Below, piece after piece: positions 16,034 through 24,582 of a stretch of DNA of 30,560 nt (position 1 is the stretch's first letter; each line of letters starts with the position of its first letter). The translations under genes were made by a program, and so were the position numbers. Source of the stretch: Tannerella sp. oral taxon 808 (GTDB lineage: Bacteria; Bacteroidota; Bacteroidia; Bacteroidales; Tannerellaceae); the NCBI GenBank assembly GCA_002890585.1, contig MIQB01000020.1, forward strand, positions 1 to 30,560, given 5' to 3'. A model generated the notes under the pieces. That model did no database searches, was not told the DNA's origin, and was given only the letters and a program-made list of their open reading frames with translations.

Positions 16034-18910
16034 TCAGCTTTCGGAAAGCTCTTTGCGGAGGAAGGGGGCGGTGCGGCTCTCGGTCTGTGGGTCGGCGGCG
16101 AGGGCTTCGGGTGTGCCGGTGAAGAGGACGCGTCCGCCGCCACGTCCGCCGTCGGGGCCCATGTCGATGAGGTAGTCGGCGCTCTTGATGACGTCCATGT
16201 TATGCTCGATGACGATGACGGTGTTCCCCTTATCGACGAGTTTGTTGAGGACGCCGAGGAGGACGCGGATGTCCTCGAAGTGCAGGCCGGTGGTGGGTTC
16301 GTCGAGGATGTAGAGGGTGCGGCCGGTGTCGCGTTTGGCGAGTTCGGTGGCGAGCTTGACGCGCTGGCTTTCGCCGCCGGAGAGGGTGGTGGAGGGTTGG
16401 CCGAGCTTGATGTAGCCGAGGCCGACGTCTTGCAGCACCTTGATCTTGGAGAGGATGGCGGGGATGTTTTCGAAGAACTCGACGGCCATGTTGATCGTCA
16501 TGTCGAGGATGTCGGCGATGGACTTGCCGCGGTAGCGCACCTCAAGTGTCTCGCGGTTGTAGCGGCGCCCGTGGCAGTCTTCGCAGGGGACGTAGACGTC
16601 GGGCAGGAAGTTCATTTCGATCGTTTTATAGCCATTGCCTTTGCATGTTTCGCAGCGTCCGCCGGAGACGTTGAACGAGAAGCGCCCGGGTTTGTAGCCG
16701 CGGATCTTGGCTTCGGGCAGGGCGACGAAGAGGTTGCGGATGTCGGTGAAGACGCCGGTGTAGGTGGCTGGATTGCTGCGCGGGGTGCGGCCGATGGGTG
16801 ACTGATCGACGTTGACGACTTTGTCGATGTGCTCGATGCCTTCGATGGATTGGTAGGGTAGGGGGGGCTGGGCGGAGCGATAGAAATGCTGGCTGAGGAT
16901 GGGCTGCAGGGTGGCGTTGATGAGGGTAGACTTGCCGCTGCCGGAGACGCCGGAGACGCACGTGAAGGTGCCGAGCGGGAAACGGACGTCCACCTGCTTC
17001 AGGTTGTTGCCCGATGCACCTCGGAGCACTAATTCATGGCCGTTGCCGGGGCGACGCGTGGTGGGCACCTCGATGCGGCGCCGGCCGTTGAGGTAAGACG
17101 AAGTGAGGGTGTCGGTCTGGATCATCTCCTTGGGGGTGCCGGCGAAGACGACTTCGCCGCCGAGGCGTCCGGCTTTGGGGCCCATGTCGACGACGTAATC
17201 GGCGCTCAGCATCATGTCTTTGTCGTGCTCCACGACGATGACGGAGTTGCCCGTGTCGCGCAGCTCTTTGAGGGAGTTGATGAGGCGGATGTTGTCGCGT
17301 TGGTGGAGGCCGATGCTGGGCTCATCGAGGATGTAGAGCACGTTGACGAGGCGGCTTCCGATCTGTGTAGCCAAGCGGATGCGTTGGCTTTCGCCGCCGG
17401 AGAGGGTGGCTGAGGCGCGATTGAGGGAGAGGTAGTCGAGGCCGACCTCGAGGATGAAGTCGAGGCGCGAGCGGATCTCTTTGAGGATCTCCACGGCGAT
17501 GGTGCGCTGCGCGGGCGAGAGTTTTTCCTCGAGTCCGTTGATCCAGCGCGACAGCTCGGCGATGTCCATCGAGGCGGGCTCGGCGATGTTCTTCCCGTCG
17601 ATGAAGTAGTGCAGGGCCTCTTTGTTGAGGCGCTGGCCGTGGCACTCGGGGCAGATGGCGGTGCTGACGAATTGCCCGGCCCATTTGCGCGCGGAGGCGG
17701 AGGCGGCGCCCTCGTCGTCGCCTTGCATCATGGTGATGTATTTGGCCACGCCCTCGTAGGTGTAGTTGAATTGGGTGCTACCAAGCGACATGTTTCGGAG
17801 GCGGATGGGCTCCTCGGTGCCGTTCATGATCTCGTCCATTGCCTCGGCGGGCAGGTCTTTGATGGGCGTCTTGATCGTCGCGCCGTGCTTCTTGCAGAGC
17901 GCCTCGATCTGCCAAAAGACGAGCGAGTTCTTGTATTTACCCAGCGCCGCGATCCCGCCTTGATAGATGCTGAGCGAGGGGTCGGGGACGATCTTTTCCA
18001 TATCGATCACGTTCACCTCGCCGAGGCCTTTGCAGCGCGGGCAGGCGCCGTGGGGCGAGTTGAAGGAGAAGTTGTGCGGGGCCGGTTCGCTGTAGGCCAG
18101 TCCGGTCGTGGGGCACATCAGGCGGCGGCTGTAGTAGCGCGTCTCGTTCGTGTCAGCATTTAAGAGCAAGATCAGCCCGTCGCCCTGCTTCATGGCCGTG
18201 CGGAGACTCTCCTTGAGGCGCGGCTCGTCGGTGGCGCTGACCACGAGTTTATCCACGACCACCTCAATGCTGTGCATCTTGTATCGATCCAGCTTCATGC
18301 CGCGGCTAATCTCCATCAGCTTGCCATCGATGCGCACATTCAGGTAGCCCTTGCGGCGGATCTGCTCGAAGAGCTCCTTATAGTGCCCCTTGCGGTTGCG
18401 GACGAGCGGCGCCAGCAGGTACATCTTTCGGCCGTTATACTCCCGCATGATCAGTTCCAGGATTTGCTCCTCGGTGTACTTCACCATCTTCTCGCCACTG
18501 AGGTAGGAGTAGGCCTCGCCGGCGCGGGCGTAGAGCAGGCGTAGGAAGTCGTAGACCTCTGTGGTGGTGCCGACGGTGGAGCGCGGGTTGCGGTTCGTCG
18601 TCTTTTGCTCAATGGATATGACGGGGCTCAGGCCCGTGATCTTGTCCACGTCCGGCCGCTCCACATTGCCCATGAAGTTGCGGGCGTAGGCCGAGAAGGT
18701 GTCGATGTATCGGCGTTGCCCCTCGGCGAAGATGGTGTCGAAGGCGAGCGACGACTTGCCGCTCCCGCTCATTCCCGTGATGACGGTGAGGCGGTTGCGA
18801 GGCAGCTCCACGTCGATGTTCTTCAGGTTATGCACCCGTGCGCCCCATACGCCGATGGTGCCCCCCCGCTCGATGCGGTCGTCGTTGGTCTCCTTATTCT
18901 TTATTGTCAT
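16034..18910 (-). CDS. uvrA: Excinuclease ABC subunit A
   Basis: Encodes 958 residues from the ATG at 18910; an in-frame TTG at 18916 would overlap the stop region of the upstream gene. Two ABC ATPase modules are present, with Walker A GMSGSGKSS near residue 46 and GVSGSGKST in the second half, and ABC signatures LSGGESQRIRLA and LSGGESQRVKLA. Zinc-binding cysteines appear in CPRCKGLG and in CETCKGNG with CEDCHGRRYN. It recognises DNA damage with UvrB in nucleotide excision repair. The start lies 6 bp after the stop of the lytic transglycosylase gene. Confidence 0.97.
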   Translation of the reverse strand: MTIKNKETNDDRIERGGTIGVWGARVHNLKNIDVELPRNRLTVITGMSGSGKSSLAFDTIFAEGQRRYIDTFSAYARNFMGNVERPDVDKITGLSPVISIEQKTTNRNPRSTVGTTTEVYDFLRLLYARAGEAYSYLSGEKMVKYTEEQILELIMREYNGRKMYLLAPLVRNRKGHYKELFEQIRRKGYLNVRIDGKLMEISRGMKLDRYKMHSIEVVVDKLVVSATDEPRLKESLRTAMKQGDGLILLLNADTNETRYYSRRLMCPTTGLAYSEPAPHNFSFNSPHGACPRCKGLGEVNVIDMEKIVPDPSLSIYQGGIAALGKYKNSLVFWQIEALCKKHGATIKTPIKDLPAEAMDEIMNGTEEPIRLRNMSLGSTQFNYTYEGVAKYITMMQGDDEGAASASARKWAGQFVSTAICPECHGQRLNKEALHYFIDGKNIAEPASMDIAELSRWINGLEEKLSPAQRTIAVEILKEIRSRLDFILEVGLDYLSLNRASATLSGGESQRIRLATQIGSRLVNVLYILDEPSIGLHQRDNIRLINSLKELRDTGNSVIVVEHDKDMMLSADYVVDMGPKAGRLGGEVVFAGTPKEMIQTDTLTSSYLNGRRRIEVPTTRRPGNGHELVLRGASGNNLKQVDVRFPLGTFTCVSGVSGSGKSTLINATLQPILSQHFYRSAQPPLPYQSIEGIEHIDKVVNVDQSPIGRTPRSNPATYTGVFTDIRNLFVALPEAKIRGYKPGRFSFNVSGGRCETCKGNGYKTIEMNFLPDVYVPCEDCHGRRYNRETLEVRYRGKSIADILDMTINMAVEFFENIPAILSKIKVLQDVGLGYIKLGQPSTTLSGGESQRVKLATELAKRDTGRTLYILDEPTTGLHFEDIRVLLGVLNKLVDKGNTVIVIEHNMDVIKSADYLIDMGPDGGRGGGRVLFTGTPEALAADPQTESRTAPFLRKELSES

Positions 18911-18916
18911 ATGCAA

Positions 18917-19873
18917 TCACTTCACCACCCAGCGCCGATCGTAGACCGTGCGATTGGTGTCGGTGTAATACATATCCTTTTTGCGGGGGATGAGGATGGT
19001 GTAGCTGCGGCCGCCAGTGATGAGCTTCGAGTCGCGCAGCCACGGATTGAAGCGCTTGAGGTCGGCATAACTGATGTCATGCGACTTGGCGAAGGCTACT
19101 AAGTCGGGGATTCCGGACGATACCGTCACCTCGTCGCACTCGATCGGCGTGTAGAGGTCGCGCGGGCGGAGGGCGAAGCCATACTTCTGCGGGTTCTCGA
19201 AGATGAGCTTCGTGGCCAGGATGCGATAGACGTAGCGCGAGGTCTCCTCCACAAGCCAGAGGTTCAGCACGGACGTTTCACGCTGCGAGGCGAAGGCGCC
19301 CGAGATGCGCCCCATGCCAGCGTTGTATGACGCCGCAGCCGAGGCCCAGTCGCCGTATCTGGCATAGGCATCCTTCAGGTAGCGGCAGGCCGCCTCCGTG
19401 GCGCGCGCCACGTTGTAGCGCTCGTCCACACTGGGCGTGATCGTCAGGCCATACTCCCGCCCAGCCGACTCCAAGAACTGCCACATGCCCGCGGCACGCG
19501 CCGGTGAGGCTACGCGCGGATCGAGGTGACTCTCCACCACGGCCAAGTATTTGAAATCCTCCGGCACACCGTTCGCCTTTAGGATCGGCACGATGATGGG
19601 AAAGAAGCGGTTGGCCCGCTTGATCATCAGCATCGTGGTGGAGTGGAAATACGTCAAGCTGCTCAGCTCGCGATCCATCGCTTCATACATATTATATCGC
19701 GTCAGGTCGATCTGTTCGCCACAGAAGGTGACCTTCTCCGGCACGTCCGGCGAGACCGTCATGCCGCCATCCTGCCTCGGCTGTTCCGTGTTTTGCGATT
19801 GGACGGAGAAGCACGCCGTCAGGCTGATTAATCCAGCTGCCATGCAGCCTATTGCAAAGTTTTTCGCACTCAT
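18917..19873 (-). CDS. MltD-like lytic transglycosylase lipoprotein with LysM-like tail
   Basis: Encodes 318 residues. The N-terminus has a lipoprotein signal (GLISLTAC, Cys21). The SLT/Goose-lysozyme-type domain spans ~100-210: the catalytic Glu114 lies in YLAVVESHLDPRVASPARA, followed by GMWQFLESAGREYGL and ASYNAGMGRI. The C-terminal ~250-300 region (VSSGIPDLVAFAKSHDISYADL then FNPWL) resembles a LysM peptidoglycan-binding repeat. It would cleave glycan strands from the periplasmic side. Its ATG overlaps the stop of the upstream gene (ATGA), which suggests translational coupling. Confidence 0.92.
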   Translation of the reverse strand: MSAKNFAIGCMAAGLISLTACFSVQSQNTEQPRQDGGMTVSPDVPEKVTFCGEQIDLTRYNMYEAMDRELSSLTYFHSTTMLMIKRANRFFPIIVPILKANGVPEDFKYLAVVESHLDPRVASPARAAGMWQFLESAGREYGLTITPSVDERYNVARATEAACRYLKDAYARYGDWASAAASYNAGMGRISGAFASQRETSVLNLWLVEETSRYVYRILATKLIFENPQKYGFALRPRDLYTPIECDEVTVSSGIPDLVAFAKSHDISYADLKRFNPWLRDSKLITGGRSYTILIPRKKDMYYTDTNRTVYDRRWVVK

Positions 19874-21216
19874 TGTTTCTTACTGTTATTGTTATACGTA
19901 TTTGATCTTACCACATTGATGTCGCCGCTTTTACGGTGCGTCCGGCCATCCGTGCCGGTGTATTCGATGACGTAGTAATAGGCACCGGCGGGCACATAGC
20001 GGCCGCGATACTTGCCGTCCCAACCGCCGTTCGGATCAGTCCAGTGATAGAGCAGGCTGCCCTGCCGATTGAAGACGGACGCGCTGAAGCGTACGACCGA
20101 CTTATGTGCCACCTTGAAGACGTCGTTCACCCCAGGCGAACTCTCCGGCGAGAACACGTTCGGCACTTCTAATACCGTCTCCGTGATGCTGATTTTGTAG
20201 CTGTTGTCCTTGTTCGTACAGCGCCCCGAGCGGTCGCTCACCTCGAGTGTGACGCGATACTCGCCCGCGCGGTCGAACGTGTACTCCATCTCCGGCTCCG
20301 TGAAGCGCACCAACACGGCGTCGCCCGTGGTTTCGCGGCGCGTGATCTGCCAAACGAAGAGCGACGCCACGGGTGTGTTAGCGTGTGCCGTGAAGCGGAT
20401 CGTGGCTGGTGCTGACAGCTCGCCCTCCTTGCGTTTGAGGTTCGTCTTGCTCTCTGACGTCATCACCGTATCCGCGTGCACTTCCAAAGCCACGGCTTCA
20501 TATCGATCGATGGTAGCTGATTGCTCCACACCGAAGGCTCGCGCGAAGAGATCGCCCGTCAGCTCGATCTTCGTATCCGTGAGCGGCGGGCGATGCAGCG
20601 CCTCGTCGAAGGGATTGCCTCGCAGCGTATCTACGACTAACTCCTCGGCAAACGATTTGCGCTGTTCCTTCCACACTTGCGTCAGGTAGCTAACCTCAAA
20701 CTCGCGCTTCACTTCGGCCGCCTTACCGTCAGGCAGATAATAAGTGAGTGCGGGCAGATCGGCCGTGCCCGCCAGCCGAAGCGATGAACAGGCATCGAAC
20801 GAAGCAGCTACACTGAGGCTCGTGATGTGCGCTGGGTATCGGCTGTAATCCATGATCCACACATAGCGCCGCAGCTCTCCGCTACCGTCGACGACGAAGT
20901 AGCCGTATCCCTCGGCCGGGTTCGTGACTGTTGAGGTAGAGCCGTTTTGCGTCGATGCCACCGCCTCCCAATCGTCCTCTACGGCTGCCTTTGTGCGGTA
21001 ACGATACCAGCGATGCGTGCCTGTGCCAGTGTGGCTGAGGGTCACGCCATCGGTGCCGTAGACCAAATAAACCTCCAGCTTGTAAGCCGTGTTCTCCACT
21101 GCGCGGATGGGCGTCTTCTTGCCGCCGCTCACTTGGTATTGCGCCACGGATCGCCCCGTGCAGAGCAGGAGTAGCCCTGCCGCGCATACCTTTATATATA
21201 AGGAAATCTTGCTCAT
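19870..21216 (-). CDS. Secreted protein with PKD-like and gliding-motility (T9SS type B) C-terminal domain
   Basis: Encodes 448 residues from the ATG at 21216 (MSKISLYIKVCAAGLLLLCT...SVAQ), which gives a good signal peptide; the frame extends 29 codons upstream past the -7 box. The middle carries beta-rich Ig/PKD-like stretches, including the FDRAGEYRVTLEVSDRSGRC region. The last ~85 residues (VPNVFSPESSPGVNDVFKV, VFNRQGSLLYHW, WDGKYRGRYVPAGAYYYVIE) match the gliding motility-associated C-terminal domain, a type B sorting signal of the type IX secretion system. It is probably exported across the outer membrane. The stop overlaps the start of the lytic transglycosylase gene by 4 nt. Confidence 0.85.
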   Translation of the reverse strand: MSKISLYIKVCAAGLLLLCTGRSVAQYQVSGGKKTPIRAVENTAYKLEVYLVYGTDGVTLSHTGTGTHRWYRYRTKAAVEDDWEAVASTQNGSTSTVTNPAEGYGYFVVDGSGELRRYVWIMDYSRYPAHITSLSVAASFDACSSLRLAGTADLPALTYYLPDGKAAEVKREFEVSYLTQVWKEQRKSFAEELVVDTLRGNPFDEALHRPPLTDTKIELTGDLFARAFGVEQSATIDRYEAVALEVHADTVMTSESKTNLKRKEGELSAPATIRFTAHANTPVASLFVWQITRRETTGDAVLVRFTEPEMEYTFDRAGEYRVTLEVSDRSGRCTNKDNSYKISITETVLEVPNVFSPESSPGVNDVFKVAHKSVVRFSASVFNRQGSLLYHWTDPNGGWDGKYRGRYVPAGAYYYVIEYTGTDGRTHRKSGDINVVRSNTYNNNSKKQ

Positions 21217-21239
21217 AAGTCTTCTAAAACATGGGGCGG

Positions 21240-21247
21240 CAAAAGTA
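21240..21247 (-). promoter_or_regulatory. Putative -7 element for the CTD protein/mltD/uvrA operon
   Basis: The minus strand reads TACTTTTG, an exact match to TAnnTTTG, 23 bp before the chosen ATG at 21216. It also supports that start over the upstream one. No TTG is visible at -33. Confidence 0.5.
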
Positions 21248-21508
21248 TGCGCTGTTTGGAAAGGGCGGGAGCGGTGTGTTATGGCCGCAGTCAGGGTAGT
21301 CATAAGGTAGCCATGGTAGTTAGAAGTAGTCAGAGGGTAACAGTTAGGGAATAGAGCTACGTAAACCGAAATAGAAAAAGGCTGGGAATAATTCCTGTAT
21401 AATTCAGAATGAGCCAGAATAAAAATCAGAACGGCTTCTTATATATACGCCTTGATTTCTTCCTATCTGTAAGCAAATGAGAGCGATGAGCTAAAGATTG
21501 AAACCTGT

Positions 21509-21538
21509 TTGCATCTGTGCTTGGGCTTTCTATTTTTG
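21509..21538 (+). promoter_or_regulatory. Promoter of the 2-oxoacid:ferredoxin oxidoreductase operon
   Basis: TTG (21509-21511), 19-bp spacer, TATTTTTG (21531-21538): an ideal Bacteroidota promoter with the ferredoxin ATG 30 bp downstream. Confidence 0.8.
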
Positions 21539-21568
21539 CGACCAATACCTAAAAAAACAGTATAGCTT

Positions 21569-21799
21569 ATGGCAAAAGTGAAAGGAATGGTAGTCGTAAA
21601 CACCGAACGGTGTAAAGGCTGCGACTTATGTGTGGTAGCGTGTCCCTGCGACGTCTTGGAGCTACATCCGAGAGAAGTCAATAACAAGGGATACCATTAT
21701 GTGTATATGAAGGTGCCGGATGCCTGTACAGGCTGTGCCAGCTGCGGCTGGGTTTGTCCGGATGCTTGTCTGACAGTTTACAGAGCTAAAGTTGGATAA
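21569..21799 (+). CDS. korD: 2-oxoacid:ferredoxin oxidoreductase, delta (ferredoxin-type) subunit
   Basis: Encodes 76 residues with two 4Fe-4S motifs: CKGCDLCVVACP (residues ~15-26) and CTGCASCGWVCP (~53-64). It would carry electrons from the TPP centre to external ferredoxin. The stop lies 4 bp before the alpha-subunit ATG. The gene symbol follows the Kor naming; the true 2-oxoacid (2-oxoglutarate or branched-chain) cannot be told from the sequence. Confidence 0.9.
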   Translation: MAKVKGMVVVNTERCKGCDLCVVACPCDVLELHPREVNNKGYHYVYMKVPDACTGCASCGWVCPDACLTVYRAKVG

Positions 21800-21803
21800 T
21801 ACC

Positions 21804-22880
21804 ATGGAAGAAGTCAGATTAATGAAAGGAAACGAGGCGATTGCGCATGCCGCAATACGCTACGGAACGGACGGCTATTTCGGGTATCCGATTACGCCGC
21901 AGTCCGAGGTGATGGAGACGCTGATGGCCGAAAAGCCGTGGGAAACGACCGGCATGGTCGTCCTACAGGCTGAAAGTGAGGTTGCATCGATCAATATGGT
22001 GTATGGCGCCGCCGGGACGGGTAAACGAGTGATGACTTCCTCGTCCAGTCCTGGCGTTAGTTTGATGCAGGAGGGTGTCTCCTATATCGCTGGGGCAGAG
22101 CTGCCCTGCCTGATCGTGAACGTGATGCGTGGCGGCCCAGGGCTGGGGACAATTCAGCCGAGCCAAGCGGATTACTTCCAGACCGTCAAGGGAGGTGGGC
22201 ATGGAGATTATCGGCTCATCACATTGGCACCCTCGTCGGTGCAAGAAATGGTCGACTTTGTGGCACTGGGCTTCGATTTGGCCTTTAAGTATCAGACTCC
22301 GTCCATCATCCTTTCCGACGGCATGATCGGGCAGTTGATGGAGAAGGTGGTGTTGCCACCCTTCCGTCCGCGCAAGACGGATGAGGAGATCGCACGTGAA
22401 TCGCCGTGGGCCGCTTGCGGACGCAAGGGCGGACGACGGCCGAACATCATTACGTCGCTCGAGCTTGACCCGGCCATCATGGAGCAGCGAAACCTGCACT
22501 TATTAGAGAAGTATCGCCGGATTGAAGAGAATGAGGTGCGCTACGAAGAGATCGGCTGCGAAGACGCAGATTATCTCTTGGTGGCCTTCGGATCGTCGGC
22601 GCGCATCTGCCAGAAGGCGATGGAAATGGCACGCGGAGAGGGGTTGAAGCTCGGTCTGCTGCGGCCCATCACGCTGTGGCCGTTCCCGACGAAAGCCATC
22701 TCCGATTGGGCCGATAAGGTGAAGGGAATCCTCTCCGTAGAGCTTAATGCAGGCCAGATGGTGGAGGACGTCAAGCTGGCCGTCAACGGGCGTGTGCGGG
22801 TGGAACACTTCGGCCGCCTGGGAGGCATCGTCTTTACGCCGGATGAGATCATCGCTGCCGTGAAAGAGAAACTCATGTAA
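21804..22880 (+). CDS. korA: 2-oxoacid:ferredoxin oxidoreductase, alpha subunit (KorA/VorB-like)
   Basis: Encodes 358 residues from the ATG at 21804; an in-frame TTG at 21792 lies inside the previous gene. MKGNEAIAHAAIRYGTDGYF and GYPITPQSEVME are the family N-terminus. SSSSPGVSLMQEG and NVMRGGPGLGTIQPSQ belong to the pyrimidine-binding/transketolase-like domain. The C-terminal domain has LRPITLWPFP and VELNAGQMVEDVKLAV, typical of KorA and VorB. It forms the TPP-binding heterodimer with the beta subunit and performs CoA-dependent oxidative decarboxylation. Confidence 0.93.
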   Translation: MEEVRLMKGNEAIAHAAIRYGTDGYFGYPITPQSEVMETLMAEKPWETTGMVVLQAESEVASINMVYGAAGTGKRVMTSSSSPGVSLMQEGVSYIAGAELPCLIVNVMRGGPGLGTIQPSQADYFQTVKGGGHGDYRLITLAPSSVQEMVDFVALGFDLAFKYQTPSIILSDGMIGQLMEKVVLPPFRPRKTDEEIARESPWAACGRKGGRRPNIITSLELDPAIMEQRNLHLLEKYRRIEENEVRYEEIGCEDADYLLVAFGSSARICQKAMEMARGEGLKLGLLRPITLWPFPTKAISDWADKVKGILSVELNAGQMVEDVKLAVNGRVRVEHFGRLGGIVFTPDEIIAAVKEKLM

Positions 22881-22918
22881 TCCTGAATAGCCGTAAAATC
22901 AAAAATGAAGACAAGACG

Positions 22919-23095
22919 ATGAGACGCGGAGACCGATGGGACGAGCTGTTCACGCTGCTCTTCATGCTGCTGGCCATTGCGGCCGGCATTCTGTACTTTA
23001 CGGTAAAGGGGAATCGCCTGCCCTTCATCGTGTGCGGCGGCGTGGCCGTGGTGCTGCGTCTGACGCAGTATTTCCTGAGAATGGTGGGGCGATAA
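22919..23095 (+). CDS. Small membrane protein inside the kor operon
   Basis: A 58-residue frame begins with the ATG spanning 22919-22921 and ends with TAA at 23093-23095. It starts MRRGDRWDELFTLLFMLLAI, continues with a hydrophobic stretch (AAGILYFTV), KGNRLP, a second hydrophobic stretch (FIVCGGVAVVLRL), and ends in RMVGR. This predicts two short membrane segments with basic ends. It fills the 245-bp gap between the alpha and beta subunits. Its function is unknown; it may tether the complex to the membrane, which is only an inference from position. Confidence 0.7.
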   Translation: MRRGDRWDELFTLLFMLLAIAAGILYFTVKGNRLPFIVCGGVAVVLRLTQYFLRMVGR

Positions 23096-23125
23096 ACGAT
23101 AATCATATAAAGACATTTGCATTAG

Positions 23126-23944
23126 ATGGAAACATTAGAATTGATAGAAACTGAGACCGAGATAACGGAAAAAAGGACCGAACCGAGCGGGATGGACATC
23201 ATCCGGCCGGAGAACCTCGTCTATGCCAAGCCCGAGCTGATGAACGACAACCCGATGCACTATTGCCCGGGTTGCAGCCACGGCGTGATCCATAAGCTGA
23301 TTGCGGAAGTGATTGGCGACATGGGCATGGAGGAGAAGACCGTCGGCGTGTCGCCTGTGGGCTGCGCCGTTTTTGCGTACAACTACATCGATGTGGATTG
23401 GGTCGAAGCAGCCCATGGGCGCGCTCCGGCTGTGGCTACGGCCATCAAGCGCGTGAATCCGGGCAAAATGGTCTTCACTTACCAAGGCGACGGCGACCTA
23501 GCCGCCATCGGCACAGCCGAGACGATCCACGCAGCTAACCGCGGCGAAAACATCGTGATCGTCTTCGTAAACAATGCGATTTACGGCATGACCGGCGGGC
23601 AGATGGCCCCCACGACGCTGATCGGCATGCCCACCGCGACATGCCCTTACGGCCGCGACGTGGCGCTGAATGGCTACCCGCTGAAGATCGGAAACCTGCT
23701 GGCGCAGCTCGACGGCACGTGCCTCGTGACGCGCCAAAGCGTGCAGACGCCCGCCGCCGCGCGTAAGACGAAAAAGATGCTCCGGCTAGCCTTTGAAAAC
23801 TCCATGGCGGGGAAAGGAACCTCGGTGGTCGAAGTCGTTTCGACTTGCTCCTCGGGATGGAAAAAATCCCCCACAGCCTCGAATCGCTGGATGATGGAAA
23901 ACATGTTCCCCTTCTACCCGTTGGGCGACTTGAAAAATGTGTAA
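23126..23944 (+). CDS. korB: 2-oxoacid:ferredoxin oxidoreductase, beta (TPP-binding) subunit
   Basis: Encodes 272 residues from the ATG at 23126; an internal Met at residue 23 (MDIIRPENLVYAKP) could also serve as the start. The conserved iron-sulfur/TPP region is HYCPGCSHGVIHKL, followed by GVSPVGCAVFAYNY. The TPP motif is GDGDLAAIGTAETIHAANRG then NNAIYGMTGGQMAPTT. All key motifs are intact. Positions 23372-23429 of this gene are also found in inverted form at the end of korC. Confidence 0.94.
   Translation: METLELIETETEITEKRTEPSGMDIIRPENLVYAKPELMNDNPMHYCPGCSHGVIHKLIAEVIGDMGMEEKTVGVSPVGCAVFAYNYIDVDWVEAAHGRAPAVATAIKRVNPGKMVFTYQGDGDLAAIGTAETIHAANRGENIVIVFVNNAIYGMTGGQMAPTTLIGMPTATCPYGRDVALNGYPLKIGNLLAQLDGTCLVTRQSVQTPAAARKTKKMLRLAFENSMAGKGTSVVEVVSTCSSGWKKSPTASNRWMMENMFPFYPLGDLKNV
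23372..23429 (+). repeat. 58-bp inverted repeat, korB copy (probable source)
   Basis: This korB segment encodes conserved residues (FAYNYIDVDWVEAAHGRAP), so it is most likely the original. Its exact reverse complement occurs at 24434-24491. Confidence 0.95.
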
Positions 23945-23968
23945 CCCGGAACGTAAAGAAGTAGCGTC

Positions 23969-24535
23969 ATGCAACACGAAATTATCATCGCCGGATTCGG
24001 CGGACAGGGCGTCCTCTCGATGGGGAAAATACTGGCTTACTCGGGGCTTATGGAAGACAAGGAGGTGACGTGGATGCCCTCCTACGGCCCGGAGCAGCGC
24101 GGAGGCACGGCGAACGTAACCGTGATACTGAACGACGAACGGATTAGCTCGCCGATCTTAAACTCGTACGACATCGCCATCGTGCTCAATCAGCCGTCAA
24201 TGGACAAGTTTGAGCCGAAAGTGAAACCCGGAGGGGTGCTCATCTACGACGGTTACGGCATTCAGCGCCCCCCGCGCCGCACCGACATCAATGTCTACCG
24301 CATCGATGCGATGGACGCGGCTACGGAGTTGAATATGCAGAAAACGTTCAACATGCTCGTCCTCGGCGGACTGCTTAAGGTCGTCCCGATGGTGAAAATC
24401 GAGAGCGTCTTGCGCGGGCTAAAGAAGACGCTCCCGGAGCGCGCCCATGGGCTGCTTCGACCCAATCCACATCGATGTAGTTGTACGCAAAGGGATGGAG
24501 TTGATACGGAAGGTCAATTAAGGTTGGCCGCATAG
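23969..24535 (+). CDS. korC: 2-oxoacid:ferredoxin oxidoreductase, gamma subunit, with replaced C-terminal tail
   Basis: Encodes 188 residues. Residues 1-157 are a normal gamma subunit: IIAGFGGQGVLSMGKILAYS, SYGPEQRGGTANVTV, VLNQPSMDKFEPKVKPGG, and a helix ending GLKKTLPER. The last ~31 residues (AHGLLRPNPHRCSCTQRDGV...) are unlike any gamma subunit I know. They are read through a 58-bp inverted copy of korB and then out of frame. In another frame, RKGMELIRKVN and a TAA (24519-24521) follow the inserted piece; this resembles the usual gamma-subunit C-terminus. The core domain is intact, so the enzyme may still work. Confidence 0.88.
   Translation: MQHEIIIAGFGGQGVLSMGKILAYSGLMEDKEVTWMPSYGPEQRGGTANVTVILNDERISSPILNSYDIAIVLNQPSMDKFEPKVKPGGVLIYDGYGIQRPPRRTDINVYRIDAMDAATELNMQKTFNMLVLGGLLKVVPMVKIESVLRGLKKTLPERAHGLLRPNPHRCSCTQRDGVDTEGQLRLAA
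24434..24491 (-). repeat. 58-bp inverted repeat, korC copy
   Basis: Perfect reverse complement of 23372-23429. The outer ends coincide with bases both genes would naturally have: ccggagcgc on the left (L-P-E-R codons of korC) and cgcaaa on the right (R-K codons of the old tail). Confidence 0.95.
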
Positions 24536-24542
24536 CTTGAGA

Positions 24543-24582
24543 GGGAGCCGTCGCTGATTTGTTCAGCGGCGGCTCCCTTTTT
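24543..24582 (+). terminator. Terminator of the kor operon
   Basis: gggagccgtcgctga pairs with tcagcggcggctccc around a tttgt loop, followed by a run of five T, 8 bp after the korC stop. It is a textbook intrinsic terminator. Confidence 0.92.

Noticed and set aside
24434..24491. korC inverted copy as a whole-genome-amplification chimera
   Set aside because: Amplification chimeras usually switch strand once and do not return; here the sequence re-enters korC cleanly after 58 bp. It is not excluded without reads, so it stays as the main caution on that finding.
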